64,000 nucleotides of DNA from Alphaproteobacteria bacterium (GCA_013372975.1 JABXIS010000006.1:20741-84740), one strand, 5' to 3'. Numbered from the stretch's first letter, positions 37,183-47,791 are shown. Program-made: numbers and translations. The notes: a model not told the origin generated them from the sequence alone.

Positions 37183-37231
37183 CAAAACTCCTAAAGGCGT
37201 TTTTCTGGCATATGCCAGTCCCCCAAAATTC

Positions 37232-37918
37232 CTACAATAGCCCTAATTCCTTAAAGCTTGCTTGGCCTGTTTTTCCAACAATAATGTGGTCATGCACTTT
37301 CACACCAACCTTGTCACAAGCCTCGGAAATCTCCTTCGTCATCAGAATATCCGCTCGGCTGGGGCTCGGGTCTCCTGACGGATGATTGTGCACCAATATA
37401 AGGGCACCCGCATCAAGTTCAAGCGCGCGACGAATGACTTCCCGCGGGTATACCGCCGTATGGTCAATAGTGCCCTCACTTAAAACCTCGTCGGTTATCA
37501 GCTTGTTTTTGCGATCAAGAAACATAAGGCGAAATTGCTCTCTCGCCATATTCCCCATGACACCCTGTAAATAATCGCTGACGGCGCTCCAGTTATCTAA
37601 AACCGGCTGCGAACGGGCCTGAACGCGGGCAAGATGGAGCGCAGAAGCCTGCACTGACTTTATCGCCGCCACTGCTGTGTCGCCCAGCCCCGGCATGGCG
37701 CCAAGCCTTTCGACATCAGCGCTTAGAACGGCCGCATAGGTTCCAAACCGGGCAATAAGGTCCTTAGCCAGAGGCTTAACGTCCCGCCGCGGAATTGCCA
37801 GAAACAAGATCAGCTCAAGAAGCTCATAATCCGCCAGGGCGTCCGGTCCCCCCTTCAGGAAACGCTCCCGAAGCCTGGACCTGTGGCCTCTCATATGTTC
37901 TTTTGCTGCTTCCCCCAT
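37232..37918 (-). CDS. radC: RadC-family JAB/MPN protein
   Basis: 228 residues. An N-terminal helix-hairpin-helix region ('RLGAMPGLGDTAVAAIKSV') is followed by the JAB domain with the metal motif 'VHNHPSGDPSPSRAD' (H-x-H-x(7)-S-x2-D) and an upstream Glu at 'EVLSEGTIDHTAVYPREV'. Named for an old radiation-sensitive phenotype; its actual DNA-repair role is disputed. Lies between the NUDIX gene and map on the same strand. Confidence 0.93.
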   Translation of the reverse strand: MGEAAKEHMRGHRSRLRERFLKGGPDALADYELLELILFLAIPRRDVKPLAKDLIARFGTYAAVLSADVERLGAMPGLGDTAVAAIKSVQASALHLARVQARSQPVLDNWSAVSDYLQGVMGNMAREQFRLMFLDRKNKLITDEVLSEGTIDHTAVYPREVIRRALELDAGALILVHNHPSGDPSPSRADILMTKEISEACDKVGVKVHDHIIVGKTGQASFKELGLL

Positions 37919-37929
37919 CCAGCGCTCTT

Positions 37930-38760
37930 CTAACCAATGCCTTCATAGGGCGGGCAGAACCACCCCTTAGGGGACTTGGTAAACACTTCATAGCCATCTT
38001 CGGTTACCGCCAATGTGTGCTCAAACTGCATCGACAAGGTCTTGTCGCGAGTAACAGCGGTCCAGCCATCTGCTAACACCTTACAACCCGGCTTCCCAGC
38101 GTTCACCATCGGCTCAATAGTGAAAAACATACCTGGCTTCAATTCCGGCCCCGTACCCGGCTTGCCAAAATGCATCACGCTCGGCTCATCGTGGAAGACA
38201 CGACCGATCCCGTGACCGCAAAAATCCCTAACCACACTATAGCGGTGGGCCTCCACATGGGTTTGAATGGCATGACCAATGTCGCCGAGGTAAGCGCCTG
38301 GTTTGACTACCTCGATACCCTTCCAAAGGGCTTCGAAAGTGACCTGGCAAAGCCGCTGGGGCAAAAGCTTGGGTTTACCGACAAAAAACATCCTGCTGGT
38401 GTCGCCAAACCAACCGTCAAGAATGACGGTGACATCAATATTGAGGCTGTCGCCGTCACGCAGCTTCTTGGATCCCGGAATACCATGACAGATCACATGG
38501 TTTATGGATGTACAGATAGACTTAGGGAAACCTCGATAGTTTAGCGGCGCAGGTACAGCGCCGTGATCGACGATAAATTCGTGGCACAAGCGGTCAAGCT
38601 CTTCCGTGGTAATGCCAGCTTTCACATGCGGGGTTATATAGTCCAGCGTTTCGGCTGCAAGCCGGCCAGCTGCACGCATACCCTCAAATGCCTCAGGCCC
38701 GTGGATTTTAATGGATCCTGTCCGAGCTTCAGGGGCATTCACCGCATCTACATAATTCAT
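37930..38760 (-). CDS. map: Type I methionine aminopeptidase
   Basis: 276 residues from the Met at 38760 (MNYVDAVNAP), which has AGGAAGA upstream; the open frame extends to 38865 but that part is not protein-like. Removes the N-terminal Met from nascent proteins. Metal ligands are visible in 'NIDVTVILDGWFGDTSRMF' (two Asp), 'GHGIGRVFHDEPSVMHFG' (His), 'FFTIEPMVNAG' (Glu) and 'MQFEHTLAVTEDG' (Glu). The first part carries 'EFIVDHGAVPAPLNYRGFPK'. Confidence 0.96.
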   Translation of the reverse strand: MNYVDAVNAPEARTGSIKIHGPEAFEGMRAAGRLAAETLDYITPHVKAGITTEELDRLCHEFIVDHGAVPAPLNYRGFPKSICTSINHVICHGIPGSKKLRDGDSLNIDVTVILDGWFGDTSRMFFVGKPKLLPQRLCQVTFEALWKGIEVVKPGAYLGDIGHAIQTHVEAHRYSVVRDFCGHGIGRVFHDEPSVMHFGKPGTGPELKPGMFFTIEPMVNAGKPGCKVLADGWTAVTRDKTLSMQFEHTLAVTEDGYEVFTKSPKGWFCPPYEGIG

Positions 38761-38788
38761 TTCAATCTTCCTGTACCATCCAAAGGCC

Positions 38789-39499
38789 CTACAAATGAAT
38801 GGCCATTGGCTTCCCAACCTCAATGCCATCCAAAGATAGGTCACAAACATAACACAATGTTTCAACGCCCGCCGCTAGCGCTTTCCTGAGCGTTTTTGCA
38901 TATGTTGGGTCAATATCCTCTGCCGGCCTAAAAGACAAGCAATCCCCGCGCTGGACAAGATATAGCATCACTGCGCGGTGGCCTTCAGCAACCATATCCA
39001 TCAACTCAAGAAGATGCTTTGTTCCTCGAGCAGTCACTGCATCAGGAAACTGTGCCTCATCTCCAACGCGTAACGTAACATTCTTTACCTCAACAAAGCA
39101 TTTTTCGGCTGCTGACGAATTGGCGGGATCCTCAAGTAAAATATCTATTCGGCTATTCTTGCCATATTTCACTTCTCGCCGAAGAGAGGCATATCCTGTC
39201 AGCTCCGGAATAGAGGCTGCCAAAATCGCTTCTTCAGCCAGCCTATTTGGATGGCTGGTGTTAATCCCGACAAGGGAGCCATTGCATTCCACCAATTCCC
39301 ACCGCCAATCCAATTTCGCTTTGGGATTTGTATTTGCAGACAGATAGACAAGGCTTCCAGGGTCCTTACAGCCCGACATAGAACCTGAGTTGGCGCAGTG
39401 GGCAGTGACCACACGCCCGTCTGGCAACTCGACATCTGCTAAAAAACGCTTGTATCGCTTGATCAAGCGCCCCTCTTGAAGTGTTTGCTGAAATTTCAT
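38789..39499 (-). CDS. sfsA: SfsA family protein (DNA/RNA nuclease-like)
   Basis: 236 residues. Conserved blocks are 'RLIKRYKRFLADVELPDG', 'VTAHCANSGSMSGCKDPG', 'KNSRIDILLEDP' and 'CFVEVKNVTLRVGDEAQFPD'. The last two blocks hold the D-x-D and E-x-K residues of the restriction-endonuclease-like active site. Named for sugar fermentation stimulation; relatives have been reported as nucleases. It is the first gene of the sfsA-map-radC run on this strand (28-bp gap to map). Confidence 0.94.
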   Translation of the reverse strand: MKFQQTLQEGRLIKRYKRFLADVELPDGRVVTAHCANSGSMSGCKDPGSLVYLSANTNPKAKLDWRWELVECNGSLVGINTSHPNRLAEEAILAASIPELTGYASLRREVKYGKNSRIDILLEDPANSSAAEKCFVEVKNVTLRVGDEAQFPDAVTARGTKHLLELMDMVAEGHRAVMLYLVQRGDCLSFRPAEDIDPTYAKTLRKALAAGVETLCYVCDLSLDGIEVGKPMAIHL

Positions 39500-39945
39500 G
39501 GGGCGACCCTACCGGCTTGCTGCGCAGTTATCAACCACTCCATTTCATTGGCAATTAAAGCCGCGAAAAGTGATGAAAACCTCTGCAAACCCAAAATGGT
39601 TGATGAAAACCCTATGAAATTGTCAACAATGTGATATCAAATACATCGACAAAGTTTGGAGTAGACCGTCAACAGCTATAATCAGGGAGGATGCACGACT
39701 ACTTTCGCTGGCTTTTGGAAGCTCTTACACATCAGTTGGTTGCCATTCTGCAACACTTTGCGAAGTTGCGCTGCCGGAGACCACCTGTTTGCATTGAAAA
39801 ACGTCGAATTTGGTGTGCGTCTGTGCAAACTAAGGCTCTGGACGCATTGATGAAATGAGGTGCCCAGTTCATTCCCGGCATCCGGCGTTTCCCAAAGTAG
39901 CTTATAAAAAGTAGAAGTTGTGTACTTCGAATGAGGAATAACACC
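39500..39945. promoter_or_regulatory. Upstream region of the TonB receptor gene, with an 11-bp direct repeat
   Basis: About 445 bp with no convincing gene. TGATGAAAACC occurs at 39571-39581 and again at 39601-39611, starts exactly 30 bp apart (about three helical turns), so a regulator could bind both on one face. The rest is AT/GC mixed with no clear hairpin. Short minus-strand frames reading into the receptor gene are not supported. Confidence 0.5.
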
Positions 39946-42147
39946 ATGAAAAACACTTGGTTCAACAATGGCGCGCGCCTTGTCGCGGGTTGTTCTGTTC
40001 TGGCGCTTGCCCAAGGCGCACAAGCGCAGGACGCAAGCAGCGACTTCATGCTCGAAGAAATCGTTGTAACAGCGCAGAAACGTGAACAAAGCCTGCGCGA
40101 CGTGCCAATCTCCATCTCCGCAATTGGCGGCGAGAAACTCAACAACTTTGCAGCTGGCGGTGAAGACATTCGCTTGCTCTCCAGCCGGGTACCTGGCCTG
40201 AATGCCGAGTCCTCAAACGGTCGTGTTGCGCCACGTTTCTACCTTCGCGGTCTGGGCAACACAGACTTTGACCTCGCGGCTTCTCAGCCCGTTTCGATCG
40301 TAGTCGACGAAGTTGTGCAAGAAAATGTGATCCTGAAGAGCTTCCCGCTTTTTGATATTGAGCGTGTAGAAGTATTGCGCGGCCCACAAGGCACGCTGTT
40401 CGGTCGCAACACGCCGGCAGGTATCATCAAGTTTGAGACACGCAAACCAACCCAAGAGCCTGAAGGTTATGTGAATGCCAGCTACGGCACGTATGGCACT
40501 GGCTCCATGGAATTTGCCCACGGCGGTGGCATGAGCGATTCACTTTCTGGTCGTTTGTCCCTCCTTTACACCAAGCGCGACGACTACATCGACAACGAAT
40601 ATCTTGGCGAAAACAACGCACTTGGTGGCTTCGAAGAGATCGCTGGCCGTGCTCAGCTTCTTTTTGAGCCAACCGATACTTTCAGCGCACTTGCAAACTT
40701 CCACTTCCGCTCACTGGAAGGTACTAGCTCTATTTTCCGTGCTAACATCCTTTCTACGGGTAGCAATGATCTGAACGGTAACTTTGACCGTGACGAAGTT
40801 TATTTCGGCGATGACCATGGCAACCCACAGGAATATGATAGCTGGGGTGCGTCTCTCAAGATGGTGAAAGACTTCAGCAATGAAATGACACTGACGTCCA
40901 TCACTGCATATGAAACAACCAATGGCTCAAGCCTTGGTGATATCGACGGTGGCAACCCAGACAATGGCCCAGGCTTCATACCGTTTCAGTCCAGCACGCA
41001 GGACGGCATCGAAGACCTAGATCAATGGACACAGGAGATTCGCCTGTCGCAACAAGCAACAGATGAGCTCTTTTATCAAGTTGGTTTCTTCTACTTCGAA
41101 GGTGACTTCACGATCCGTACAACGCCGTTTTTCGTTGAAGACACTCTCGTTACACACGTAAACCGTACTTGGGCATTCTTCGGTCAACTGGCTTACGACA
41201 TTACGCCAGACACGACCGTAACCGGCGGCATTCGTTACACAGACGATGACAAAGAACTGGACGCAACATTTGCCGTTGGCAATGCGTTCCTGGAAACTGA
41301 CATCAGCCGCAAGGCCTTTGGCGAGCGCGTTAGCTGGGATCTGGCGATTAACCATGTCCTGAATGATGATGTTTCCATCTATGCCCGCGCGGCAAGCGGT
41401 TTCCGTGCGCCAACCATTCAGGGCCGTGACATTGCATTCTTTGGTGCGCCTTCCAAGGCTAAAGAAGAAACGATCATGTCCTACGAAGCTGGCTTCAAAG
41501 CAACACTCGCTGAAAATCGCCTGCGTTGGAACGGTGCTTTCTTCTATTATGACATCTCAGATCTGCAGGTAACTGCGGTTGGTGGCGCAACGAACAGCGT
41601 TCGCCTTGAAAGCGTGGAAGAAGTTATCGGCTGGGGCTTTGAAACAGACATCGAATGGTTGGTTACAGAGAACTTCTCCCTGACCGCCGGCTTGGGCTAT
41701 GCCAACACCCAGATCAACGACACTGGCCTGCGTGTACCAACATGTGGTTCCGGCCAATGTACACCACTTGATCCGCTCGACGATGATGGCTTTGCTCTTG
41801 TGGATGGCAACCCACTTCCACAAGCGCCTGACTGGACAATCAACTTCGTGGCCGATTACCACAAGATGACCGAAAATGGTGAAATCTTCGCGTTGATCGA
41901 CTTTGCCCTTCAGGGTGACACTAATCTGCTCCTCTATGATGCAGCAGAATTCAGCACAAGCGGCACGTTCGAACTTGGCGCACGTATTGGTTACCGTTTC
42001 GGTGATGACATGCAGCACGAAGTTGCTGTATTTGGCCGCAACATCACCAATGAAGCCAACCTCAAAGGTGTGATTGACTTCAACAACAACACAGGCTTTG
42101 TAAACGAACCACGCGTTGTTGGCCTGTCCCTTTCCACTCGCTGGTAG
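39946..42147 (+). CDS. TonB-dependent outer-membrane receptor
   Basis: 733 residues from the ATG at 39946 (GAGGAA 9 nt upstream). Signal peptide 'LVAGCSVLALAQGAQAQ', then a TonB-box-like 'EEIVVTAQKREQSLRDVPIS'. The plug domain contains 'VEVLRGPQGTLFGRNTPAG', and the C-terminal 22-strand barrel ends in an aromatic residue ('VVGLSLSTRW'). It is of the IroN/FecA-like alphaproteobacterial 'VTAQKR' group, often importing lignin-, terpene- or sterol-type organic compounds rather than iron; the ligand here is unknown. The beta-oxidation genes follow, convergently oriented. Own terminator. Confidence 0.95.
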   Translation: MKNTWFNNGARLVAGCSVLALAQGAQAQDASSDFMLEEIVVTAQKREQSLRDVPISISAIGGEKLNNFAAGGEDIRLLSSRVPGLNAESSNGRVAPRFYLRGLGNTDFDLAASQPVSIVVDEVVQENVILKSFPLFDIERVEVLRGPQGTLFGRNTPAGIIKFETRKPTQEPEGYVNASYGTYGTGSMEFAHGGGMSDSLSGRLSLLYTKRDDYIDNEYLGENNALGGFEEIAGRAQLLFEPTDTFSALANFHFRSLEGTSSIFRANILSTGSNDLNGNFDRDEVYFGDDHGNPQEYDSWGASLKMVKDFSNEMTLTSITAYETTNGSSLGDIDGGNPDNGPGFIPFQSSTQDGIEDLDQWTQEIRLSQQATDELFYQVGFFYFEGDFTIRTTPFFVEDTLVTHVNRTWAFFGQLAYDITPDTTVTGGIRYTDDDKELDATFAVGNAFLETDISRKAFGERVSWDLAINHVLNDDVSIYARAASGFRAPTIQGRDIAFFGAPSKAKEETIMSYEAGFKATLAENRLRWNGAFFYYDISDLQVTAVGGATNSVRLESVEEVIGWGFETDIEWLVTENFSLTAGLGYANTQINDTGLRVPTCGSGQCTPLDPLDDDGFALVDGNPLPQAPDWTINFVADYHKMTENGEIFALIDFALQGDTNLLLYDAAEFSTSGTFELGARIGYRFGDDMQHEVAVFGRNITNEANLKGVIDFNNNTGFVNEPRVVGLSLSTRW

Positions 42148-42168
42148 GGCATCAGAATTTCAGACATG

Positions 42169-42196
42169 AAAACGGGGGCTTTTGCCCCCGTTTTTT
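42169..42196 (+). terminator. Strong terminator after the TonB receptor gene
   Basis: AAAACGGGGGC (42169-42179), loop TTTT, GCCCCCGTTTT (42184-42194) then TT. Perfect 11-bp stem with a U-rich end. Confidence 0.93.
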
Positions 42197-42219
42197 GTTC
42201 CCAATGGAACGGAATAAAT

Positions 42220-43008
42220 TTAAGGCGCAAGCTTTACCGAATGCGCCCCATCCACTGGCAATGCAACACCAGTCGTGAAGCTGGATGCAGGGCTTGCCAG
42301 CATTAGCATTGCAGGCACAAGCTCCGGAAGCTCACCTGCACGCCCAGCCGGGGTCATCTTGAGCATCTGCTGACCACGTTCTGTGTTGAGACCCTCTTCG
42401 TTGATCTCAGTCACAAAGAAGCCTGGGCACAGGGCATTCACCCGCACGCCATATCGCTGCCATTCAACCGCCATCGCACGGGTCATCTGCACGACTGCGG
42501 CCTTGCTGGTGGCATAGCTCAAATGCTGGTTCGATACGCCGAGCCCGAGGATAGACGCTGTATTAATAATGCTGCCCTTCAGGCCCGCGCTTACCATATG
42601 CTTGGTTGCGGCCTTGCCAACTCGCCACATGCCTTTGAGGTTGGTGTCCAACATATGGTCCCATTGCTCTTCTGTTTCATCAAGCGCACGCACCATATGC
42701 CCCACACCCGCATTGGCACATACGACGGTCGGTGTCCCCAGTTGCTCCTCCGCGTCAGTGAATGCGGCTTCAACACTGGCGGTATCTTTCACATCCATTG
42801 ACAGCGCCAGCGTGCGACGCCCTGTTGCGTCGGCAATCTCTTTCGCAAGCGTTTCAATTCGATCCAGCCGGCGTGCGCAGAGCACAACATCAGCCCCGGC
42901 GCGCGCAAGCGCCATGGAAAACTCGGCGCCAATTCCGGAGGATGCACCTGCGACAAGGGCAACTTGCCCTTCCAGGCTGAAAAGGTTGCTCAGATAGTCA
43001 TTACTCAT
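42220..43008 (-). CDS. Short-chain dehydrogenase/reductase
   Basis: 262 residues from the Met at 43008 (MSNDYLSNLF) with GGGAGAGA upstream. The NAD(P) motif 'VAGASSGIGAEFS' (T-G-x3-G-x-G variant), 'ANAGVGH', catalytic 'SIINTASILG' Ser and 'YATSKAAV' (Y-x3-K) are all present. Last gene of the thiolase-FadJ-SDR operon (10 bp after FadJ), so it probably reduces or oxidises a 3-hydroxyacyl or related intermediate of the pathway. Confidence 0.92.
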   Translation of the reverse strand: MSNDYLSNLFSLEGQVALVAGASSGIGAEFSMALARAGADVVLCARRLDRIETLAKEIADATGRRTLALSMDVKDTASVEAAFTDAEEQLGTPTVVCANAGVGHMVRALDETEEQWDHMLDTNLKGMWRVGKAATKHMVSAGLKGSIINTASILGLGVSNQHLSYATSKAAVVQMTRAMAVEWQRYGVRVNALCPGFFVTEINEEGLNTERGQQMLKMTPAGRAGELPELVPAMLMLASPASSFTTGVALPVDGAHSVKLAP

Positions 43009-43018
43009 TGATCTCTCC

Positions 43019-45118
43019 CTACCCCGCGTTTTCGCGGTCATAATCAGCAAAACTTTTGCCTGCTTCAGCCAACTCTTTCAGAAGCGGCGCTGGTTGCCAC
43101 CAACGAGGGCCAAACTTTTCCTGAAATTCCATAATCTTCGCGTAAACGGCATCAAGGCCCAAACTGTCAGCATAGTGCATCGGTCCACCACGATAACGCG
43201 GGTAGCCATAACCATTCACATAAACCACATCGATGTCGCTGGCGCGATAGGCCTTGCCTTCACCTAGGATCTTTGCACCTTCGTTGATCAGCGCCATCAT
43301 ACAGCGCTCGACAATATCCTCGGCTGGAATGGATTTCCGCTCGATACCCAGCTTGGTGCTTTCTTCTTCGATCACCGCCATAACTTCCGGGTCGGGCTGG
43401 GGCGTACGGTCCCCCTCGGCATATTGATAGATGCCTTTACCCACTTTAAGGCCCTTGCGGCCTTGCTCTACCAGGCGGTCTACCCAGTCATAGGCCTTGG
43501 TTTCATAGTTTTCTCGGCCCATTCCCTGACGATTCAGATAGCCAATATCCACGCCCGCCATATCAGACATGGTCATAGGCCCCATGGGCATGCCGAAATC
43601 AAAGAGTGCCTTGTCCACTTCCTCAGGCCTTGCCCCCTCGATTACGGCAAGAGAAGCTTCCCGCCCATAGGGAGACAACATCCGGTTGCCGATAAACCCA
43701 TGGCAAACGCCAGCAACCACGCCAACCTTGCGGATTGTTTTTGCCAGGTCCACACAGGTAGCCAACACATCATCTGCCGTTTTATCGGCACGCACGATCT
43801 CCAGAAGGCGCATCACATTAGCCGGCGAGAAGAAATGCAAGCCCAGCACGTCGTCAGGGCGCTTTGTGCAGGCCGCAATCTCATCAATATCAAGATAAGA
43901 TGTATTGCTTGCGAGAATTGCACCCGGCTTCGCCACCGCATCCAGCTGAGTGAAGACCTTCTTCTTGATATCCATGGTTTCAAAGACAGCTTCAATGATC
44001 AGGTCACAGTCGGCCAGGTCATCATAGGAAAGCGTGCCAGTAAATTGCCCCATCAGACCTTCAACCTGCTCGGCCGTCAGCTTGCCTTTGGCTGCAGAAC
44101 GTTCATAATTCTTGCGCACAACACCAAGGCCACGATCAAGCGCACCCTGTTCAACTTCCAGCATGGTCACAGGAATGCCGACGTTGGCAAAATTCATTGC
44201 GATACCGCCGCCCATGGTCCCAGCACCAATTATGCCCACACGCTTGATTTCACGGCGCGGGGTTTCCCTTGTGATCCCGGGAATGCGGCTGATCTGCCTC
44301 TCAGCAAAGAACATATGCTGCTGCGCCCTTGCCTGCGGGTTGCGGGCACATTCCTGAAATAGTTCACGCTCGCGCTTGAGGCCCTCCAGAAGCGGCATCG
44401 ACACAGCGGCTTCTACACACTGGATGCATCGCTCTGGCGCAAAATAGCCCCGCGTACGCTTCGCGATCGACTTGCGCACACCAGCGAAAAACTCAGGACC
44501 AAAGGCTTCGCCATCGATCTCTATCTCACCCGTTCGGCGCGGTGGCTTGCCCACAGCTTTCTCAGCCGTAGCGATGGCCACTGCCAACAGATCACCATCA
44601 GTGATTTCGTCAACCACTCCCCATTTGAGAGCTTCCCGCGCCCTCACATGGCGTCCGCTCAGGATGGCATCGATCGCATTTGCTGGCCCTGCGATGCGCG
44701 GCAGGCGCTGTGTGCCGCCTGCGCCCGGCAATATTCCCAGATGCACTTCTGGCAGGCCGATCCTGGCGCTTTCCGAAGCCACCCTGTAATGGCAGCCAAG
44801 AGCGACTTCGAGCCCGCCCCCTAGCGCTGTCCCGTGAACTGCAGCAACCACGGGCTTCTCCATCGCCTCAATCTGGTTCACAACATCAGGCAGATGGGGG
44901 GCTTTCGGCGGGCTACCAAATTCACGAATATCTGCTCCAGCAATGAACGTCCGGCCCGCACATGCGATTACAATTGCGTCCACAGCATCGTCAGCCGCCA
45001 ATGCCTCCATTTCGTTAGCCAGGCCCTCACGCACGCTATGTGAAAGTGCGTTCACTGGTGGGTTATCAACCGTTAACACCGCCACGCGGCCATGCATGGT
45101 TCGAGAAACTGTTGTCAT
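43019..45118 (-). CDS. Bifunctional enoyl-CoA hydratase / 3-hydroxyacyl-CoA dehydrogenase
   Basis: 699 residues from the Met at 45118 ([19 protein letters not shown] upstream). The crotonase N-terminal part contains '[18 protein letters not shown]' and '[20 protein letters not shown]'. The C-terminal HAD part has the NAD motif '[18 protein letters not shown]' and the catalytic '[18 protein letters not shown]'. It is of the monofunctional-chain fusion FadB/FadJ type, acting in fatty-acid or similar acyl-CoA beta-oxidation. Between thiolase (upstream) and SDR (downstream). Confidence 0.94.
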   Translation of the reverse strand: MTTVSRTMHGRVAVLTVDNPPVNALSHSVREGLANEMEALAADDAVDAIVIACAGRTFIAGADIREFGSPPKAPHLPDVVNQIEAMEKPVVAAVHGTALGGGLEVALGCHYRVASESARIGLPEVHLGILPGAGGTQRLPRIAGPANAIDAILSGRHVRAREALKWGVVDEITDGDLLAVAIATAEKAVGKPPRRTGEIEIDGEAFGPEFFAGVRKSIAKRTRGYFAPERCIQCVEAAVSMPLLEGLKRERELFQECARNPQARAQQHMFFAERQISRIPGITRETPRREIKRVGIIGAGTMGGGIAMNFANVGIPVTMLEVEQGALDRGLGVVRKNYERSAAKGKLTAEQVEGLMGQFTGTLSYDDLADCDLIIEAVFETMDIKKKVFTQLDAVAKPGAILASNTSYLDIDEIAACTKRPDDVLGLHFFSPANVMRLLEIVRADKTADDVLATCVDLAKTIRKVGVVAGVCHGFIGNRMLSPYGREASLAVIEGARPEEVDKALFDFGMPMGPMTMSDMAGVDIGYLNRQGMGRENYETKAYDWVDRLVEQGRKGLKVGKGIYQYAEGDRTPQPDPEVMAVIEEESTKLGIERKSIPAEDIVERCMMALINEGAKILGEGKAYRASDIDVVYVNGYGYPRYRGGPMHYADSLGLDAVYAKIMEFQEKFGPRWWQPAPLLKELAEAGKSFADYDRENAG

Positions 45119-45140
45119 TGCTATCCCCTCTTCCAATCTA

Positions 45141-46346
45141 TCAAGCGCGTTCAAGCACCATGGCAATGCCCTGCCCCACACCGATACACATGGTGGCAAG
45201 CCCATATCTGGCTTTCTGTTCCACCAATTCATGTGCCAACGTCAGGGCAAGACGAGCCCCTGACATTCCAAGGGGGTGTCCAAGCGCGATGGCGCCACCA
45301 TTCGTGTTCACGTGCGCCGCGTCATCAGGCAACCCCAGTCCACGCAAACATGCAAGTGCCTGTGCGGCGAAGGCTTCGTTAAGCTCAATTATGTCGATAT
45401 CCGACAGCGCCAAGCCCAACCGCGATAATAATTTCTTTGTGGCAGGTACCGGGCCATATCCCATAGTGCGCGGTGGTACACCCGCAGACGTCATTCCAAC
45501 CACGCGCGCCATCGGCTTCAGATCGTATTGTTTGATTGCTGCTTCATCTGCAAGAAGCAAGGCCGCCGCACCATCATTGGTGCCGGATGCATTTCCTGCC
45601 GTCACTGTACCGCCCTCACGAAAGGGCGCCCTCAAACCCGCCAGGGCCTCAAGTGTGGTACCGGGGCGTGGGTGTTCATCTGCATCAACAACAAGCACCT
45701 CCCCCTTTCGTTGGGGTGATGAAACTGCGGCAATCTCCCGTTCAAACCGCCCGGCATCCATCGCCGCTTTGGCCCGCAGCTGGGAACGATAGGCGAACCC
45801 GTCCTGGTCTGCGCGGCTGATTGCCATATCCGCCGCCAGATTTTCCGCTGTTTCCGGCATGCTATCGGTGCCGTAAGCTGCCTGTAGGGCTTTGTTGATG
45901 AAACGCCACCCGATTGTGGTGTCATATATCTCCGCAGAGCGAGAAAAAGGCGTTGTCGCCTTCGGCATGACAAAAGGCGCCCTGGACATACTTTCAACCC
46001 CTCCTGCCATTGCAAGGCTTGCCTCCCCTGTCATCACTGCGCGGGCTGCCAGACCAACTGCCTCTAACCCTGAACCGCATAGTCTGTTCACTGTTGCCGC
46101 AGGCACCTCCTGCGGCAACCCGGCCAGCAAGGCCGCCATACGCCCTACATTCCGATTATCCTCGCCCGCTTGGTTGGCGCAGCCAAAATACAGATCATCC
46201 ACCTGTGTCCAATCCACACCCTGATTGCGCCCCATTAGCGCCCGTAGCGGATGGGCCGCTAGATCATCAGTCCGCACTGAGGCCAACCCACCGCCATACC
46301 GACCGATGGGTGTGCGGATACCGTCGCAGATAAAAACCGGATTCAT
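45141..46346 (-). CDS. Acetyl-CoA C-acyltransferase, PcaF/PaaJ-like thiolase
   Basis: 401 residues from the Met at 46346 ([16 protein letters not shown]). The catalytic Cys lies in '[12 protein letters not shown]', the His in '[16 protein letters not shown]' and the second Cys in '[11 protein letters not shown]'. '[20 protein letters not shown]' is a strong match to 3-oxoadipyl-CoA thiolases, so the preferred substrate may be a 3-oxo-dicarboxyl-CoA. It is first in the operon with the FadJ-type enzyme and the SDR. A divergent acyl-CoA dehydrogenase lies upstream. Confidence 0.92.
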   Translation of the reverse strand: MNPVFICDGIRTPIGRYGGGLASVRTDDLAAHPLRALMGRNQGVDWTQVDDLYFGCANQAGEDNRNVGRMAALLAGLPQEVPAATVNRLCGSGLEAVGLAARAVMTGEASLAMAGGVESMSRAPFVMPKATTPFSRSAEIYDTTIGWRFINKALQAAYGTDSMPETAENLAADMAISRADQDGFAYRSQLRAKAAMDAGRFEREIAAVSSPQRKGEVLVVDADEHPRPGTTLEALAGLRAPFREGGTVTAGNASGTNDGAAALLLADEAAIKQYDLKPMARVVGMTSAGVPPRTMGYGPVPATKKLLSRLGLALSDIDIIELNEAFAAQALACLRGLGLPDDAAHVNTNGGAIALGHPLGMSGARLALTLAHELVEQKARYGLATMCIGVGQGIAMVLERA

Positions 46347-46507
46347 ATGGGCCTCCCTTCGCACCAAATTATTTAAGACCTAAAGTAAATGCCTCGACAC
46401 AAAACACCAGCTGATTTTAGCTGTTTTTATTGGCCATTCTTTGCCTTCTTAATCGCCCGTATTAATTATAGATCAAAGACCGTGTTTGACGAGGGAAGGA
46501 CGCACAG

Positions 46508-47659
46508 ATGGCGCTTGATCAGGAAACGCTGAACCAGCTTCTGGGAACACTTCAGCGATTTGTCCATGAACGGCTGATCCCCAACGAACGTACCGCTGCG
46601 GAGGCTGACAAAATTCCCGATGAGATTGTGGCTGAAATCAAAGAACTTGGCCTGTTCGCTCTTTCCATCCCCGAAGAATTCGGCGGCCTTGCCCTCAATA
46701 TGCGGGAAGAAGTGGAAGTGGCGATGGTTATCGGCGAAGCCGCTCCTGCCTTTCGGTCCCTTTTCGGCACCAATGTCGGCATTGGCAGCCAAGCCATCGT
46801 ACTGGACGGCACTGATGAACAGAAATCGAGATACCTGCCGCGTTTGGCTAGTGGCGAGCTAGTTGGCTCCTTCTGTCTGACGGAGCCAGAGGCCGGCTCG
46901 GACGCAGGCTCGCTCCGCACTTCAGCCGTGAAAGATGGAAGCGATTACATACTCAACGGCACCAAACGTTTTATCACCAACGCACCCTACGCCGGCCTTT
47001 TCACCGTAATGGCGCGAACGGACGCGGACAGCAAAGACGCACGCGGTGTATCCGCTTTCCTGGTAGAAGCCGGCGCCGAGGGGTTGAGCATAGGTGCACC
47101 AGAGAAAAAGATGGGTCAACAGGGCGCCCCTGTAGCCGACGTCATTTTTGACAACTGCAGGGTGCCTGCAACCAACATCATTGGCGGCAAGGAAAACTTG
47201 GGTTTCAAAACGGCCATGAAGGTGCTGGATAAAGGCCGCCTGCATATCGCTGCCGTGTGCACAGGGCTTGCAACGCGCATGCTGCGGGATGCAGTTCGCT
47301 ACACCAAAGAGCGACAGCAATTCGGATCAACCATAGCTGACTTCCAGCTAATCCAGGCCATGATTGCAGATAGCGAGACAGAAATTTATGCGGCCCGCTC
47401 CATGATACGCGATGCGGCTATAGCGCGGGATCGCGGCGAAGACACCAAAAGGAAGGCATCCTGCGCAAAACTGTTCGCCTCCGAAATGGTCGGGCGCGTG
47501 GCAGACCGGGCCGTGCAAATGTATGGCGGGGCCGGATATATCGCTGACTATGGCATCGAACAACTTTATCGCGACGCCCGGCTGTTTCGCATCTATGAAG
47601 GCACCAGCCAGATCCAGCAACTCATCATCGCCAAGGATGTTATTGCGGCAACAGATTGA
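46508..47659 (+). CDS. Acyl-CoA dehydrogenase
   Basis: 383 residues. FAD-dependent first step of beta-oxidation. 'GSFCLTEPEAGSDAGSLRT' is the FAD-loop signature, and the active-site Glu region is in 'RLFRIYEGTSQIQQLII'. The first helices ('RFVHERLIPNERTAAEADK') and C-terminal 'QMYGGAGYIADYGIEQLYRD' are typical. Divergent from the thiolase operon, with 160 bp between the starts, so a shared regulatory region is likely. Confidence 0.95.
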   Translation: MALDQETLNQLLGTLQRFVHERLIPNERTAAEADKIPDEIVAEIKELGLFALSIPEEFGGLALNMREEVEVAMVIGEAAPAFRSLFGTNVGIGSQAIVLDGTDEQKSRYLPRLASGELVGSFCLTEPEAGSDAGSLRTSAVKDGSDYILNGTKRFITNAPYAGLFTVMARTDADSKDARGVSAFLVEAGAEGLSIGAPEKKMGQQGAPVADVIFDNCRVPATNIIGGKENLGFKTAMKVLDKGRLHIAAVCTGLATRMLRDAVRYTKERQQFGSTIADFQLIQAMIADSETEIYAARSMIRDAAIARDRGEDTKRKASCAKLFASEMVGRVADRAVQMYGGAGYIADYGIEQLYRDARLFRIYEGTSQIQQLIIAKDVIAATD

Positions 47660-47791
47660 CCAGATCGGATGGCCTGCTGCTTATAGCAAAGTCTGGTAAA
47701 TATTTCGTAAGCAGTTGAAAGAATTACATTAATACTCTTTCAACCTTCGCACCGCATACTAAAGTTGGTGCCGAAAGGATGGAGGCGTATG

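Noticed and set aside
43424..44362. 312-codon open frame on the plus strand
   Set aside because: Antisense to the FadJ-type gene. Its translation is rich in His, Arg and Cys without any recognisable domain.
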